A stretch of DNA of 64,000 nt from Nocardia sp. CC227C (GCF_030767025.1 NZ_JASITE010000007.1:186001-250000); one strand, 5' to 3'; numbered from the stretch's first letter, positions 9,154 to 17,582 are shown. The notes: a model not told the origin generated them from the sequence alone. Program-made: numbers and translations.

Positions 9154-9218
9154 GACACTCCTGGATCGGACCCGGCTCGGCACCCCCGTGTGCCGACGGA
9201 AGCAGCGCCGACGACAAG

Positions 9219-9237
9219 TTAGGCATGCCATACCTGT
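9219..9237. promoter_or_regulatory. Possible IdeR/DtxR-type iron box
   Basis: TTAGGCATGCCATACCTGT lies 66 bases upstream of the first ABC half-transporter. It keeps the left TTAGG and most of the right CCT half of the IdeR consensus (TTAGGTTAGSCTAACCTAA); about 11 of 19 positions match. The match is partial, so this is a candidate that fits the siderophore-transporter reading rather than a firm site. Confidence 0.4.
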
Positions 9238-9303
9238 TTATGAATGAGGTTCACAATAAGGGCGAGCAGGCAGCCGCACAAGAGCGTCGAATGTCGCGAC
9301 GAG

Positions 9304-10086
9304 TCAGTCGAAGCGGAAGAACTTGGTGGCGAGCCAACCGCTCACGCCACCCCAGACGGCGAGGACGCCGACTCCGTACCAGTCGATCCCGCCCGCCAGG
9401 GCACGCGTCAGGGACTCCGACAGCGCGCCGGAGGGCACCGTGCGCGCCAGCAGGCTCACCGCCGACGGCAGATCGTCGGACATGAGCACCAGGCTCGCGA
9501 TGCCCAGCATGACGAACCAGAGGATATTGGCCAGGGCCAGCACGATCTCGGCCTTGAGGGTGCCACCGAGCAGCAGCCCCAGGGCCCCGAAGGTCGCCGT
9601 GCCGAGTCCGATGACGAGCGCACCCAACAGCAGCCCGAGCGGGGTGGGCCGCCAGCCCAGCGCGGCACCGATGGCCCCCAACAGGATCGACTGCAACACC
9701 ACCACGATGAGCACCGCCGCGCACTTGCCCGCCACGATTCCCCAGCGCGGCAACGGCGTCGCGCCGAGCCGTTTCAACGCGCCGTAGCGCCGGTCGAAGC
9801 CGACGGCGATGGCCTGCCCGGTGAAGGCGGTGGACATGACCGCCACCATCATGACGGCGGGCACCACCCGGTCCACCCGGGTGTCGCCGAGACCGTTCAG
9901 CGGCAACAGCGTCAAGCCGATCAGCAGGGTGATCGGAATGAACATGGTCAGCAGCAGCTGTTCGCCGTTGCGCAGCAACAGGATCAGCTCCAGCCGCGTC
10001 TGCGCCGCCAGCATGGCGGCCCGGGTGGTGGGCCGCGGAGCGGGCGCGAAGGTCCCGGGCGCGAAGCGATTGGCGGTGTCGATCAT
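9304..10086 (-). CDS. ABC-2 type transporter permease
   Basis: A 260-residue membrane protein with six predicted segments and an amphipathic N-terminal region, as in ABC-2 permeases. The loop RRYGALKRLGATPLPRW is a conserved mark of the family. Its ATG overlaps the stop of the ATPase gene (ATGA), so the two form one transporter. The pair corresponds in position to Rv1457c/Rv1458c beside mptB in M. tuberculosis. The substrate is unknown; a cell-envelope glycolipid or precursor is a reasonable guess from the mannosyltransferase neighbour. Confidence 0.9.
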   Translation of the reverse strand: MIDTANRFAPGTFAPAPRPTTRAAMLAAQTRLELILLLRNGEQLLLTMFIPITLLIGLTLLPLNGLGDTRVDRVVPAVMMVAVMSTAFTGQAIAVGFDRRYGALKRLGATPLPRWGIVAGKCAAVLIVVVLQSILLGAIGAALGWRPTPLGLLLGALVIGLGTATFGALGLLLGGTLKAEIVLALANILWFVMLGIASLVLMSDDLPSAVSLLARTVPSGALSESLTRALAGGIDWYGVGVLAVWGGVSGWLATKFFRFD

Positions 10087-11018
10087 CCGCGTAGGTCCCG
10101 TCCGGTGAGTTCGAGGAATACGTCTTCCAGGCGGCGCTGGTCGATCCGGATATCGGTGGGCAGCACGTCGATACGGGCGCACCAGGCGGTCAGGGTGGCC
10201 AGCACCTGCGGGGTGATGTCGCCCTGGAGCAGGTAGGAGCCGGGGGACATCTCGCGCGGGGAGAAGCCTTCGGGCAGGGCGGTTTCCAGCAGACGCAGGT
10301 CGAGATTCGGTGGGGCGGTGAAGCACAGGCGGCCCTCGGCCCCGTGCGAGGTGACCTCGCTGGGGGTGCCCTGGGCGACGATGCGGCCGTGGTCGATGAT
10401 GACCAGTTGATCGGCGAGTTGCTCGGCCTCGTCCATGAGATGGGTGGTGAGCAGCACGCTCACCCCGTCCCGGCGCAGCGCGTCGATGAGCTCCCACACC
10501 AGATGCCGCGCCTGCGCGTCCAATCCGGCGGTGGGTTCGTCGAGGAAGACGATCTCGGGACGCCCGACCAGCGCGCACGCCAGCGAAAGCCGTTGCTGCT
10601 GACCGCCGGACAGCCGCCGGTAGGGGGTGCGCCGCGCGTCCCGGAGGCCGAGAGTGCACAGCAGCCAGTCGGGATCGAGCGGATCGGCGGAATAGGAGGC
10701 CACCAGGTCGAGCATCTCCCCGGCCCGCGAACCCGGATACGCGCCGCCGCCCTGGAGCATGACGCCGATGCGCGGACGCAGCCGGTCGGAATCGGCGATG
10801 GGATCCAGGCCCAGCACCCGCACCCGCCCGGCGTCGGGGACGACGAAGCCCTCGCACATCTCGGTGGTCGTGGTCTTGCCCGCGCCGTTGGGGCCGAGCA
10901 GCGCCAGCACCTGCGCCCGTTCGAGCTCGAAGCTGATGCCGTCGACCGCGGTGGTGTCGCCGTAGCGCTTCACGACGCCGTCGACGCGCACGGCGGGTCC
11001 GGAGGGGGCTGCGGTCAC
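10083..11018 (-). CDS. ABC transporter ATPase subunit
   Basis: A 311-residue ATPase with Walker A GPNGAGKTTT, signature LSGGQQQRLSLACAL, Walker B IVFLDEPTAGLD and the H-loop LTTHLMDEAEQL, as in drug/lipid-type ABC-2 systems. About 80 residues beyond the ATPase core form a C-terminal regulatory segment. The GTG start at 11018-11016 overlaps the mannosyltransferase stop, and its own stop overlaps the permease start, so mannosyltransferase, ATPase and permease are one translationally coupled operon. Confidence 0.92.
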   Translation of the reverse strand: MTAAPSGPAVRVDGVVKRYGDTTAVDGISFELERAQVLALLGPNGAGKTTTTEMCEGFVVPDAGRVRVLGLDPIADSDRLRPRIGVMLQGGGAYPGSRAGEMLDLVASYSADPLDPDWLLCTLGLRDARRTPYRRLSGGQQQRLSLACALVGRPEIVFLDEPTAGLDAQARHLVWELIDALRRDGVSVLLTTHLMDEAEQLADQLVIIDHGRIVAQGTPSEVTSHGAEGRLCFTAPPNLDLRLLETALPEGFSPREMSPGSYLLQGDITPQVLATLTAWCARIDVLPTDIRIDQRRLEDVFLELTGRDLRG

Positions 11019-12697
11019 GATCTGACACCGTATGCCGTGGCCTCCTGTGACGGAGCCGACACCCCCGGCTGATTGCGCCACGGCAGCATGTTTCGGGTGA
11101 GGAAGATGAACGTCAGACCCACGATGACGGTGGCGATGGCGGACTGCACGATCTGGAAGACATAGAAGTCCGCGCCGCGCGGCATGACCAGCAGGCTCAC
11201 CACGACGGAGAGGCCGATGGCGGGTACCCGGAAGGCCGGTCGGTTCGCCCAGGCGGCCAGCGGCACGATGGCCCACAGCAGATACCAGGGCTGCACCACC
11301 GGGAACAGCAGCACCAGCGCGCCGAGGGACACGCCCAGCGCGCCGACCGCGTGCAGGCGGCCGGTCCAGGCCGCGAACAGCATGCGCACGATCACGACGG
11401 CCGCCAGCGTGGCGGCGATGGGGCGGGTGATGCTCAGTACCGCGGTGGTGTGATCGCCCAACCCGAGCAGGACGCCGCCGAAACCGGTGGCGATGCCGAT
11501 GGCGGTCGGCAGCGACAGGTAACTGCGCACGGCGCTGGCGGTGTTCAGCGTGTACAGCCAGCCGAAGCCGAGACCGCTGGCCGTGGTGACGAACAGAACG
11601 GTCACACCGGCGACCAGACCGAGTATCAGCCCGATCCTGACGACCATCCGGAATCCGCCGCCCAGCCTCCTGGCCAGCGCCATGCCCACGAATCCCAGCG
11701 CCAGCAGTGAGACGATCTTGATCGTGGACGACAGCGCGATCAGGCCCGCACCGCCCAGCAGTATCGCCCACGCGCGCTGATCGAACGGGTACGCGTCCTC
11801 GATGGCGCGCAGGCAGATCTCCAGACCGGCCAGCATGAGCCCGAGCATGAGCGCGTCATTGTGCACGCCGCCGACCAGATGCAGCAGGACGAGCGGATTG
11901 GCCGCACCCAACCAGAGCGCGCTCACCGCCGCGACCCCGCAGCGGCGGGCCAGCCGCGGCAGCGCCCATACGATCAACGCCAGCGCCCCGAGCACCAGCA
12001 GCCGATGCAGCCACACCCCGGCGATAATGTTGTCCCCGGTGACGACGGCGATCCCCTTGCCCATCCACAGGAACAGCGGCCCGTACGGCGCGGGCGTCTC
12101 CCGCCAGATATTCGGGACATTGTTGGTGAGCACATTGTTGAGCCCGAGCCCGTCGGCCGGGCCCACCTCGTAGGGATCCAGCCCCCGCACCGCGATCTCG
12201 CTCTGCGCCAGATACGAGTACACGTCATTGCTGAACATGGGCGGGGCGACGCTGAGCGGGATGATCCACAGCAGCAGCGTGCGATCCATCTGCGAGCGGC
12301 TGAGCCGATGGCGCGGGTTGCCGCCCCAGCCGCCGATGGCGAAGCGGCCGAGCAGCAGCCACGCCATCACCACCAGCACCGTGCCGATCATGCACATGGC
12401 CAGGGTGGAGGTGTGCGCGCGAGCGAAGAAGCCGATGATGCGCAGCCCGGAGGTGGGGTTCTGGCGCACCGGCTGCGCGCCCACCCCCAGCGCCGAAATA
12501 GCCATGATGACCGCGCCGGTGGCGCCGAGCAGCCGGATGCGGGCCAGTTGCAGCGTCTCCCGCTTGTCCAGGCCCGGCACATCGCTCTCGACGGAGTGCA
12601 GGGCGGCGGCGGTGTGATCCGACGGCGGGACGTCCAGGCCCAGCGCCCGGCGTCCCCACTCGATGATCCTGCGCCGCGCGCTTTCCGATACCGCCAC
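11015..12697 (-). CDS. mptB: GT-C mannosyltransferase, MptA/MptB family (alpha-1,6)
   Basis: A membrane protein of 560 residues with about 12-14 hydrophobic segments. The family adds alpha-1,6-linked mannose from polyprenyl-phosphomannose to the core of lipomannan and lipoarabinomannan. The first large loop holds FSNDVYSYLAQSEIAVRG, with the aspartate expected in the modified GT-C motif, and a second conserved stretch reads GGVHNDALMLGLMLAG. It is named mptB rather than mptA because an ABC pair follows and suf genes lie beyond, as around Rv1459c. The start is a GTG seven bases after a TAGGCT -10 box, a leaderless arrangement; there is no clear ribosome site. Confidence 0.85.
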   Translation of the reverse strand: MAVSESARRRIIEWGRRALGLDVPPSDHTAAALHSVESDVPGLDKRETLQLARIRLLGATGAVIMAISALGVGAQPVRQNPTSGLRIIGFFARAHTSTLAMCMIGTVLVVMAWLLLGRFAIGGWGGNPRHRLSRSQMDRTLLLWIIPLSVAPPMFSNDVYSYLAQSEIAVRGLDPYEVGPADGLGLNNVLTNNVPNIWRETPAPYGPLFLWMGKGIAVVTGDNIIAGVWLHRLLVLGALALIVWALPRLARRCGVAAVSALWLGAANPLVLLHLVGGVHNDALMLGLMLAGLEICLRAIEDAYPFDQRAWAILLGGAGLIALSSTIKIVSLLALGFVGMALARRLGGGFRMVVRIGLILGLVAGVTVLFVTTASGLGFGWLYTLNTASAVRSYLSLPTAIGIATGFGGVLLGLGDHTTAVLSITRPIAATLAAVVIVRMLFAAWTGRLHAVGALGVSLGALVLLFPVVQPWYLLWAIVPLAAWANRPAFRVPAIGLSVVVSLLVMPRGADFYVFQIVQSAIATVIVGLTFIFLTRNMLPWRNQPGVSAPSQEATAYGVRS

Positions 12698-12999
12698 GAT
12701 CGGTAGCCTAATTCGCCGTGCCGCCGAGCACCGCCACGGGCATATTCGCGCCGTGCCCGGCGGTGTGGCGGGCGAACCGGCCGCGGTCCCGTCGAATCGG
12801 TTCACACCCGCCGAACACCGGGTGAATTCCCAGATCAGGAAGCGCCGGTCGAACCGTTGGCACGCGGGCCCGCCGAGCTGCGGTGCCGGGGACGCGGGGT
12901 CGGGATTTCCGCGATTCCGTGCGGGCACGCGACGACCCGCGGCGCGAGGCGGTAGCGTCGAGGGTCGAATACGACGTACGCCGTTACCGAGGAGGCCCC
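12698..12999. other. Divergent intergenic region between mptB and the proteasome-subunit gene
   Basis: About 300 bases without a gene. On the minus strand TAGGCT (12710-12705) precedes the mptB GTG by seven bases. On the plus strand TAGCGT at 12953-12958 is a plausible -10 for the proteasome-subunit gene, with a leader that holds GAGGAGG. No clear operator palindrome was seen. Confidence 0.5.
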
Positions 13000-13827
13000 A
13001 TGACCGCCGCGGACAGCCTGCCGTTCGACACCGGGTACACCCGGTCGTCCTTCTCCGAATATCTGCGTGGACACGCACCGGAACTGCTGCCCGGTAACGG
13101 TTTCGGCGGCGAGCCGCTCGGGCGGGAGATCGCCGTGCACGGTACGACGATCGTGGCCGTGTCCTTCCACGGCGGAGTGCTGATCGCCGGGGACCGACGC
13201 GGCACCATGGGAAATCTGCTGGCCACACGGGATATGGAGAAGGTCTTCATCACCGACACCTATTCGGCGGCCGGATTCGCGGGCACGGTCGGGGTGGCCC
13301 TGGAGATGATTCGGCTGTTCGCCGTCGAATTGGAGCATTACGAGAAGATCGAGGGCGTCGCCCTGACCTTCGACGGCAAGGCCACCAAGCTGTCGAAGAT
13401 GGTGCGGGACAACCTGCCCGCCGCCCTCCAGGATCTGGCGGTGGTGCCGGTGCTGGTCGGCTACGACCCGGCGATCGCCGATCCGGACCGGGCCGGGCGC
13501 ATCGTGTCCTACGACGTGGCGGGCGGGCGCAGTGAGGAGCGGTTCGGGTACGCCGCCGTCGGCTCCGGTTCGGTCTTCGCGAAATCGTCGCTCAAGAAGA
13601 CCTACGCCGCCGGACTGGACGAGGAACGGGCGCTGCGCGTCGCGGTGGAAGCACTGTTCGACGCGGCCGACGACGACACCGCGACCGGCGGACCGGATGT
13701 GGTGCGCGGGATCTATCCCACCTCGGTCGTCGTCGATGCCGAAGGGGCACGGGAGATTCCCGACGATCGCCTGATGGGCATCGCCCGCGATCTGGTGGAC
13801 GAGCGGGTCGCCGCCAACGGGGGCTGA
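13000..13827 (+). CDS. prcB: 20S proteasome beta subunit (PrcB family), stand-alone
   Basis: A 275-residue protein with a 48-residue propeptide ending EIAVHG, then the processed core starting at the catalytic Thr49 (TTIVAVSFHGGVLIAGDRRG). Asp17 and Lys33 of the mature chain (in AGDRR and MEKVFITD) are both present, as is the VGSGSVFAKSSLKK block, so the peptidase should be active. The match to actinobacterial PrcB continues through the TGGPDVVRGIYPT region. Family members assemble with PrcA alpha subunits and degrade pupylated proteins, but no prcA, pup, dop, pafA or mpa lies nearby. GAGGAGG precedes ATG 13000. It may be a second beta subunit, as known in Rhodococcus. Confidence 0.92.
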   Translation: MTAADSLPFDTGYTRSSFSEYLRGHAPELLPGNGFGGEPLGREIAVHGTTIVAVSFHGGVLIAGDRRGTMGNLLATRDMEKVFITDTYSAAGFAGTVGVALEMIRLFAVELEHYEKIEGVALTFDGKATKLSKMVRDNLPAALQDLAVVPVLVGYDPAIADPDRAGRIVSYDVAGGRSEERFGYAAVGSGSVFAKSSLKKTYAAGLDEERALRVAVEALFDAADDDTATGGPDVVRGIYPTSVVVDAEGAREIPDDRLMGIARDLVDERVAANGG

Positions 13828-13947
13828 GGGTTCGAGTCGGCGGATCGGCTCCACGGACGCACGGGACATGCCACCCTCGATGTGACAGACCCCGCCCGCA
13901 CTCCATCGGGCGGGCTCCGGTGCGGATCGTGGAAAGGACTGCACCCC

Positions 13948-14474
13948 ATGGGAACTCTCGATGGCAAGGTGGTCATAGTGTCCGGCTCCGGACGCGGGAT
14001 CGGCCGTGAGATCGCGCTGAAGCTGGCCGTGGAGGGGGCGAAGGTCGTGGTCAACGACCTCGACGCCGATCCGGCCAAGGAGACGGTGGCCGCCGTCGAA
14101 GCGGCCGGGGGACAGGCGCTGTCGTGCATCGGCAGCGTCACCGACGAGGATTTCGGAACCCGGTTCGTGCGCACGGCGGTGGAGGGGTTCGGCGGGCTCG
14201 ACATCATTGTCAACAACGCCGGGTACACCTGGGAATGATCAAGACCCGGCTCACCGAAGCGCCCGCCGACTCCGGCGGGACCATCGACATCCAGGGCAAG
14301 GAGATCAAGGTGGGGGTCAATCCGCACCTGCTGTCGGCCATGGAGCAGATGATCCCGCTCGGACGGGCGGGCACACCGGCCGAGGCCGCCGGGGCCGTGT
14401 ACCTGCTGTGCCTGCCCGAATCCGATTACGTGAGCGGACAGACGCTCATCTGCGGCGGTGGATTCAATATCTGA
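13948..14474 (+). pseudogene. Short-chain dehydrogenase (FabG-like) with internal deletion and frameshift
   Basis: The N-terminal part reads well from ATG 13948: a Rossmann GSGRGIGREIAL motif and DIIVNNAGYTWE, then a TGA at 14236. A second frame, offset by one base, continues from 14235 as MIKTRLTEAP and ends with GRAGTPAEAAGAVYLLCLPESDYVSGQT and GGGFNI, the normal SDR C-terminus. The missing middle, about 100 residues, would hold the catalytic Ser and Tyr-x-x-x-Lys. The gene therefore lost its active site by one deletion with a frame change. A good ribosome site (GGAAAGGA) remains at the start. Confidence 0.88.
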
Positions 14475-14517
14475 GACAGCGCACGGGCTCGCTCCCGAAG
14501 CAGGCCGACAGCCGCGA

Positions 14518-14562
14518 CGCGTTCCGCCCGCCGCCCGCGATTCGGGCGACGGGCGGAACGCG
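14518..14562. terminator. Strong nested hairpin between convergent genes
   Basis: CGCGTTCCGCCCG (14518-14530) pairs perfectly with CGGGCGGAACGCG (14550-14562), and an inner CGCCCG/CGGGCG pair continues the stem with one mismatch and a five-base loop. No T-run follows. It sits between the convergent dehydrogenase relic and the secreted-protein gene, so it probably acts for both strands. Confidence 0.7.
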
Positions 14563-14569
14563 GTGGGTA

Positions 14570-14950
14570 TCAGCCCGCCGAACCCGTACCGGGGGCGGTG
14601 GTGAGCGGTGCGGCCGGGGCGAGCGCGCCGGGGACGGCGGGGCCGACCGCGCCCGGGACGGCGGGCCTGGCCGGGACACCGACGATATCCGGCGCGCCCG
14701 GACGCTTGATGATCACCTTGTCGCCGTCGCGCTGCACGATGACACCCTCGTCGTCGAGGTGCAGCGGAGCGCGGTTGCCGTCGCGGTCGATCACCACCCG
14801 CTCGCCGTCGCGCTGCACGGTGACATTCGGCCCGGGGGTCGGATCGGCCGGATGCGCGGCGGCCACGGCCATACTGCCCAGACCGGCGGTGAGCAGGGCC
14901 GCCGCACCCACCGTCACGGCGGCGGCGCGGGTGGAAAGCTTGGAACGCAT
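14570..14950 (-). CDS. Small secreted protein with RDG repeats and Pro/Ala-rich tail
   Basis: A 126-residue protein with a signal peptide (charged start, hydrophobic core at about 9-32, cleavage near AVAAAHP). The mature part has repeated strand-like units with D-G turns (VQRDGERVVIDRDGN, then IVQRDGDKVIIKRPG) followed by a low-complexity Pro/Ala/Gly tail. It diverges from the response-regulator gene across 122 bases holding three 10-bp-spaced CTGAAG/CTTCAG sites, so it is a likely target of that two-component system. Function unknown. Confidence 0.75.
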   Translation of the reverse strand: MRSKLSTRAAAVTVGAAALLTAGLGSMAVAAAHPADPTPGPNVTVQRDGERVVIDRDGNRAPLHLDDEGVIVQRDGDKVIIKRPGAPDIVGVPARPAVPGAVGPAVPGALAPAAPLTTAPGTGSAG

Positions 14951-15024
14951 ATCGTCTCCTCGAGTTCATCGCCCCGGACCGTCCGGAACGTCCACGACTC
15001 TGGCCCGGCGCGGCTGAGGGCTTC

Positions 15025-15050
15025 CTGAAGGAAGCTGAAGACGTCTTCAG
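15025..15050. promoter_or_regulatory. 10-bp-spaced CTGAAG sites, probable response-regulator binding region
   Basis: CTGAAG at 15025-15030 and 15035-15040 and CTTCAG at 15045-15050 recur with one-helical-turn spacing. The last two form a perfect 16-bp palindrome, CTGAAGACGTCTTCAG. Direct repeats with about 10-11 bp spacing are typical of OmpR-type regulators. The site lies 22 bases before the response-regulator GTG and 75 bases before the divergent secreted-protein gene. Confidence 0.65.
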
Positions 15051-15072
15051 GTTGGCCTGTCAGGATCGCCGC

Positions 15073-15756
15073 GTGCGAGTACTGGTGGTGGAGGACGAGA
15101 CGCGACTGGCCGGAGCGCTGCGCTCCGGGCTGGAGGCCGAGGGATGGGCGGTCGACGTGGCCGGTGACGGTCGGGTGGGGCTGGAGATGGCGCGGACCGC
15201 CGACTACGAGGTGATCGTGCTCGACATCATGCTGCCCGGCCTCAACGGCTACCGGGTGTGCGCGCTGCTGCGCGAAGCCGGGGACTGGACGCCCATCCTC
15301 ATGCTCACCGCCAAGGACGGCGAACACGACGAGGCCGAGGCGCTGGACTCCGGCGCGGACGACTACGTGACCAAACCGTTCTCCTTCGTGGTGCTGCTGG
15401 CCCGCCTGCGGAATCTGGTGCGCCGCCGCCCCGCGCCCAGGCCCACGCTGCTGCGCGTCGGGGACCTCACCCTCGATCCGGCCACCCGCATCTGCGCGCG
15501 CGCCGGCACCGATATCGCGCTCACCAGCAAGGAATTCTCGGTGCTGGAAATCCTGGCCCGCCGACCGGGGCAGCTGGTGTCCAAGCGGGAACTGCTCAGC
15601 AGCGGCTGGGATTTCGCCTTCGACGGTGATTCCAATGTGGTCGAGGTGCATATCAGCGCGCTGCGGCGCAAGATCGACGCGCCGTTCGGGCGCAACAGCA
15701 TTCGCACCGTGCGTGGACACGGTTACCGGCTCGTCGCGGAAGGTGGCAACCCATGA
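15073..15756 (+). CDS. Two-component response regulator, OmpR/PhoB family
   Basis: A 227-residue protein. The receiver domain (1-115) has the acidic pair E7-D8, phospho-acceptor Asp51 in VLDIMLPG, Thr in MLTAKDG and Lys in VTKPFS. A winged-helix DNA-binding domain (about 130-222) follows, with LTSKEFSVLEILARRPGQ and VEVHISALRRKID. The GTG start gives the standard VRVLVVEDE opening. The stop overlaps the kinase ATG by four bases. Probable autoregulation through the CTGAAG sites just upstream. Confidence 0.95.
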   Translation: MRVLVVEDETRLAGALRSGLEAEGWAVDVAGDGRVGLEMARTADYEVIVLDIMLPGLNGYRVCALLREAGDWTPILMLTAKDGEHDEAEALDSGADDYVTKPFSFVVLLARLRNLVRRRPAPRPTLLRVGDLTLDPATRICARAGTDIALTSKEFSVLEILARRPGQLVSKRELLSSGWDFAFDGDSNVVEVHISALRRKIDAPFGRNSIRTVRGHGYRLVAEGGNP

Positions 15757-17582
15757 CCGAGCGCAATTCCCACACGGGCCGCCGATCGCGGTGGCGACCG
15801 GAGTCGGTGCGCGCCCGCACCACGCTCGCGGCGACCCTGGTGGTGGCCATCGCCCTGCTGGCCGCGGGCTGGACCACCGTGCGGTACGTGGAGAACAGCC
15901 TCACCGCCCGGGTCGACGACATGCTGCACCGCCAGCTGGGCGTCGCCGCCACGGCATTGCGCGATGGCGCTCCGCTGCCGCTGGTGGATCGCGCCGTCAC
16001 CATCCGGGTCGCCGCGCCGGACGGAGACGTGCTCGCCGCCCCGGCGATGACGGCACCGGTTCCGCCCGAGCCGAGCGCTACGACGCCGAGTGCACCGGGT
16101 TCGGCACCGCGCCAAGCGGATTCAGCACCGCGCCAAGCGGGTTCGGCACCGCGCCAAGCGGATTCAGCACCGCGCCAAGCGGATTCGGCAGCGCGTCAAG
16201 CGGATTCGGCAGCGGGCGGGGTGGTTTCGGCACCGGGCGGGGCGGCTACCGCGCCCGAACCGGCGGAAGGTACCGCCGTCGTGCCGAATGCGTCGGGTGC
16301 GTCGGGACCGTCCATGACACCCACAGCGCCCGGCCCGGGGATACCACCGGCCGTTCCCCTGCCGGCGCTGGCGAACGACCCGTCGGCCGGAGACACGGGG
16401 GTGGGTCGGATCGTCTTCGTCGGTCCCACGCCGATGGCGACCCGCGCGCAGTCGGCGACGGTCGCCATGCGCGGGGAAGGCGATGTCACCGTCACGGCGG
16501 ATGCGTCCACGCAGTCCATACGGGAGGCGACCACCGCCACCACACGGTGGCTGCTGTTGGCCGCACCGCTGTTGTTGCTGCTGGTGGCCGCCTCGACCTG
16601 GTTCGCGACCGGGCGGGCGCTGCGCCCCGTCGAGGCCATTCGCGGGGAGTTCGCGCGGCTCACCGTGCAGAATCTCGGCCGCCGGGTGCCGGTGCCGAAG
16701 ACCGGCGACGAGATCGCGCGTCTCGCGACCACGCTCAACGACACCCTGGGTCGGCTCGAACAAGCCACGCGGCGGGAGCGGCAGTTCGTCGCCGACGCCT
16801 CGCACGAACTGCGCAGTCCGCTGGCCAATGTGCGGACGCCGCTGGAGGTCGCCGCCCGCTATCCGGACCGTGCCGACTGGCCCGACGTGGCGGCCGGGGC
16901 GCTCGAGGATCTGGACCGGCTGGAAGCGCTCATCGCCGATCTGCTCACCCTGGCCCGCCTCGACACCGGCCCCGAGATCTCGCTGATCCCGGTGGATCTC
17001 GGTGCACTCGTCCGCGATGTCACCGAGCGGCGACCGTCCGGCCCGATCGGCTGGACGGTCGAGGCCGACGGCGACATCGTGGTGGCGGGACACCGCACCC
17101 ACCTCGCCCGGCTGATCACCAATCTGCTCGACAATGCCGATGCCCACGCGGCATCGAGCGCCACCCTGCGCCTGCGCACGGCCGATGGGCACGCGGAGCT
17201 CGACGTGCTCGACGACGGCCCCGGCATACCGGCCGCCGACCGTGAACGGGTCTTCGAACGCTTCGCCCGGCTCGACACCGCCCGCTCCCGAGCAGCGGGC
17301 GGCACCGGCCTCGGCCTGGCCCTCGCACGCGATATCGCCACCCTGCACGGCGGCACCCTCACCGTCGCCGACTCCGAGCACGGCGCGCACATGCGTCTCC
17401 GGCTGCCCTTGTCCGACTGGGACCCGGGGTTCGATCGGTGCACGGAGGGATACGGAGCGGGCGGTCCGCACGCTGGTGGCGACCGGGCGTGTGATCCGCG
17501 CGCGGAAGGCCCCGCAGCGCGCTGCCCGCACGCCGCGGGGCACCCTGCGGCCGATCGGCACGGCGACGGTCGGCCAGCCTGA
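15753..17582 (+). CDS. Two-component sensor histidine kinase with repeat-bearing sensor region
   Basis: A 609-residue membrane kinase. TM1 is at about 25-45, an extracytoplasmic part spans about 46-265, and TM2 lies at about 267-288. It is followed by HAMP, a HisKA domain with phospho-acceptor His351 (FVADASHELRSPLANVR), and HATPase_c with N-box NLLDNADAHA, DDGPGIP and GTGLGLALA. The sensor region contains at least five heptad-like copies of SAPRQAD encoded by a 21-bp tandem repeat (16099-16215). The C-terminal 50 or so residues after the ATPase are a low-complexity Gly/Ala/Cys/His tail. It partners with the overlapping response regulator; the signal is unknown. Confidence 0.93.
   Translation: MTERNSHTGRRSRWRPESVRARTTLAATLVVAIALLAAGWTTVRYVENSLTARVDDMLHRQLGVAATALRDGAPLPLVDRAVTIRVAAPDGDVLAAPAMTAPVPPEPSATTPSAPGSAPRQADSAPRQAGSAPRQADSAPRQADSAARQADSAAGGVVSAPGGAATAPEPAEGTAVVPNASGASGPSMTPTAPGPGIPPAVPLPALANDPSAGDTGVGRIVFVGPTPMATRAQSATVAMRGEGDVTVTADASTQSIREATTATTRWLLLAAPLLLLLVAASTWFATGRALRPVEAIRGEFARLTVQNLGRRVPVPKTGDEIARLATTLNDTLGRLEQATRRERQFVADASHELRSPLANVRTPLEVAARYPDRADWPDVAAGALEDLDRLEALIADLLTLARLDTGPEISLIPVDLGALVRDVTERRPSGPIGWTVEADGDIVVAGHRTHLARLITNLLDNADAHAASSATLRLRTADGHAELDVLDDGPGIPAADRERVFERFARLDTARSRAAGGTGLGLALARDIATLHGGTLTVADSEHGAHMRLRLPLSDWDPGFDRCTEGYGAGGPHAGGDRACDPRAEGPAARCPHAAGHPAADRHGDGRPA
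16099..16215 (+). repeat. 21-bp in-frame tandem repeat inside the sensor kinase
   Basis: Five full copies and one partial copy of a 21-bp unit (consensus ATTCGGCACCGCGCCAAGCGG) run from 16099 to about 16215. The first four differ at only two positions. Each unit encodes seven residues, so changes in copy number would keep the reading frame and alter the length of the extracytoplasmic region. Confidence 0.9.

Noticed and set aside
7372..9222. A 616-codon plus-strand open frame opposite the first ABC half-transporter
   Set aside because: The minus strand encodes a full ABC protein with all motifs; the plus frame is its shadow.
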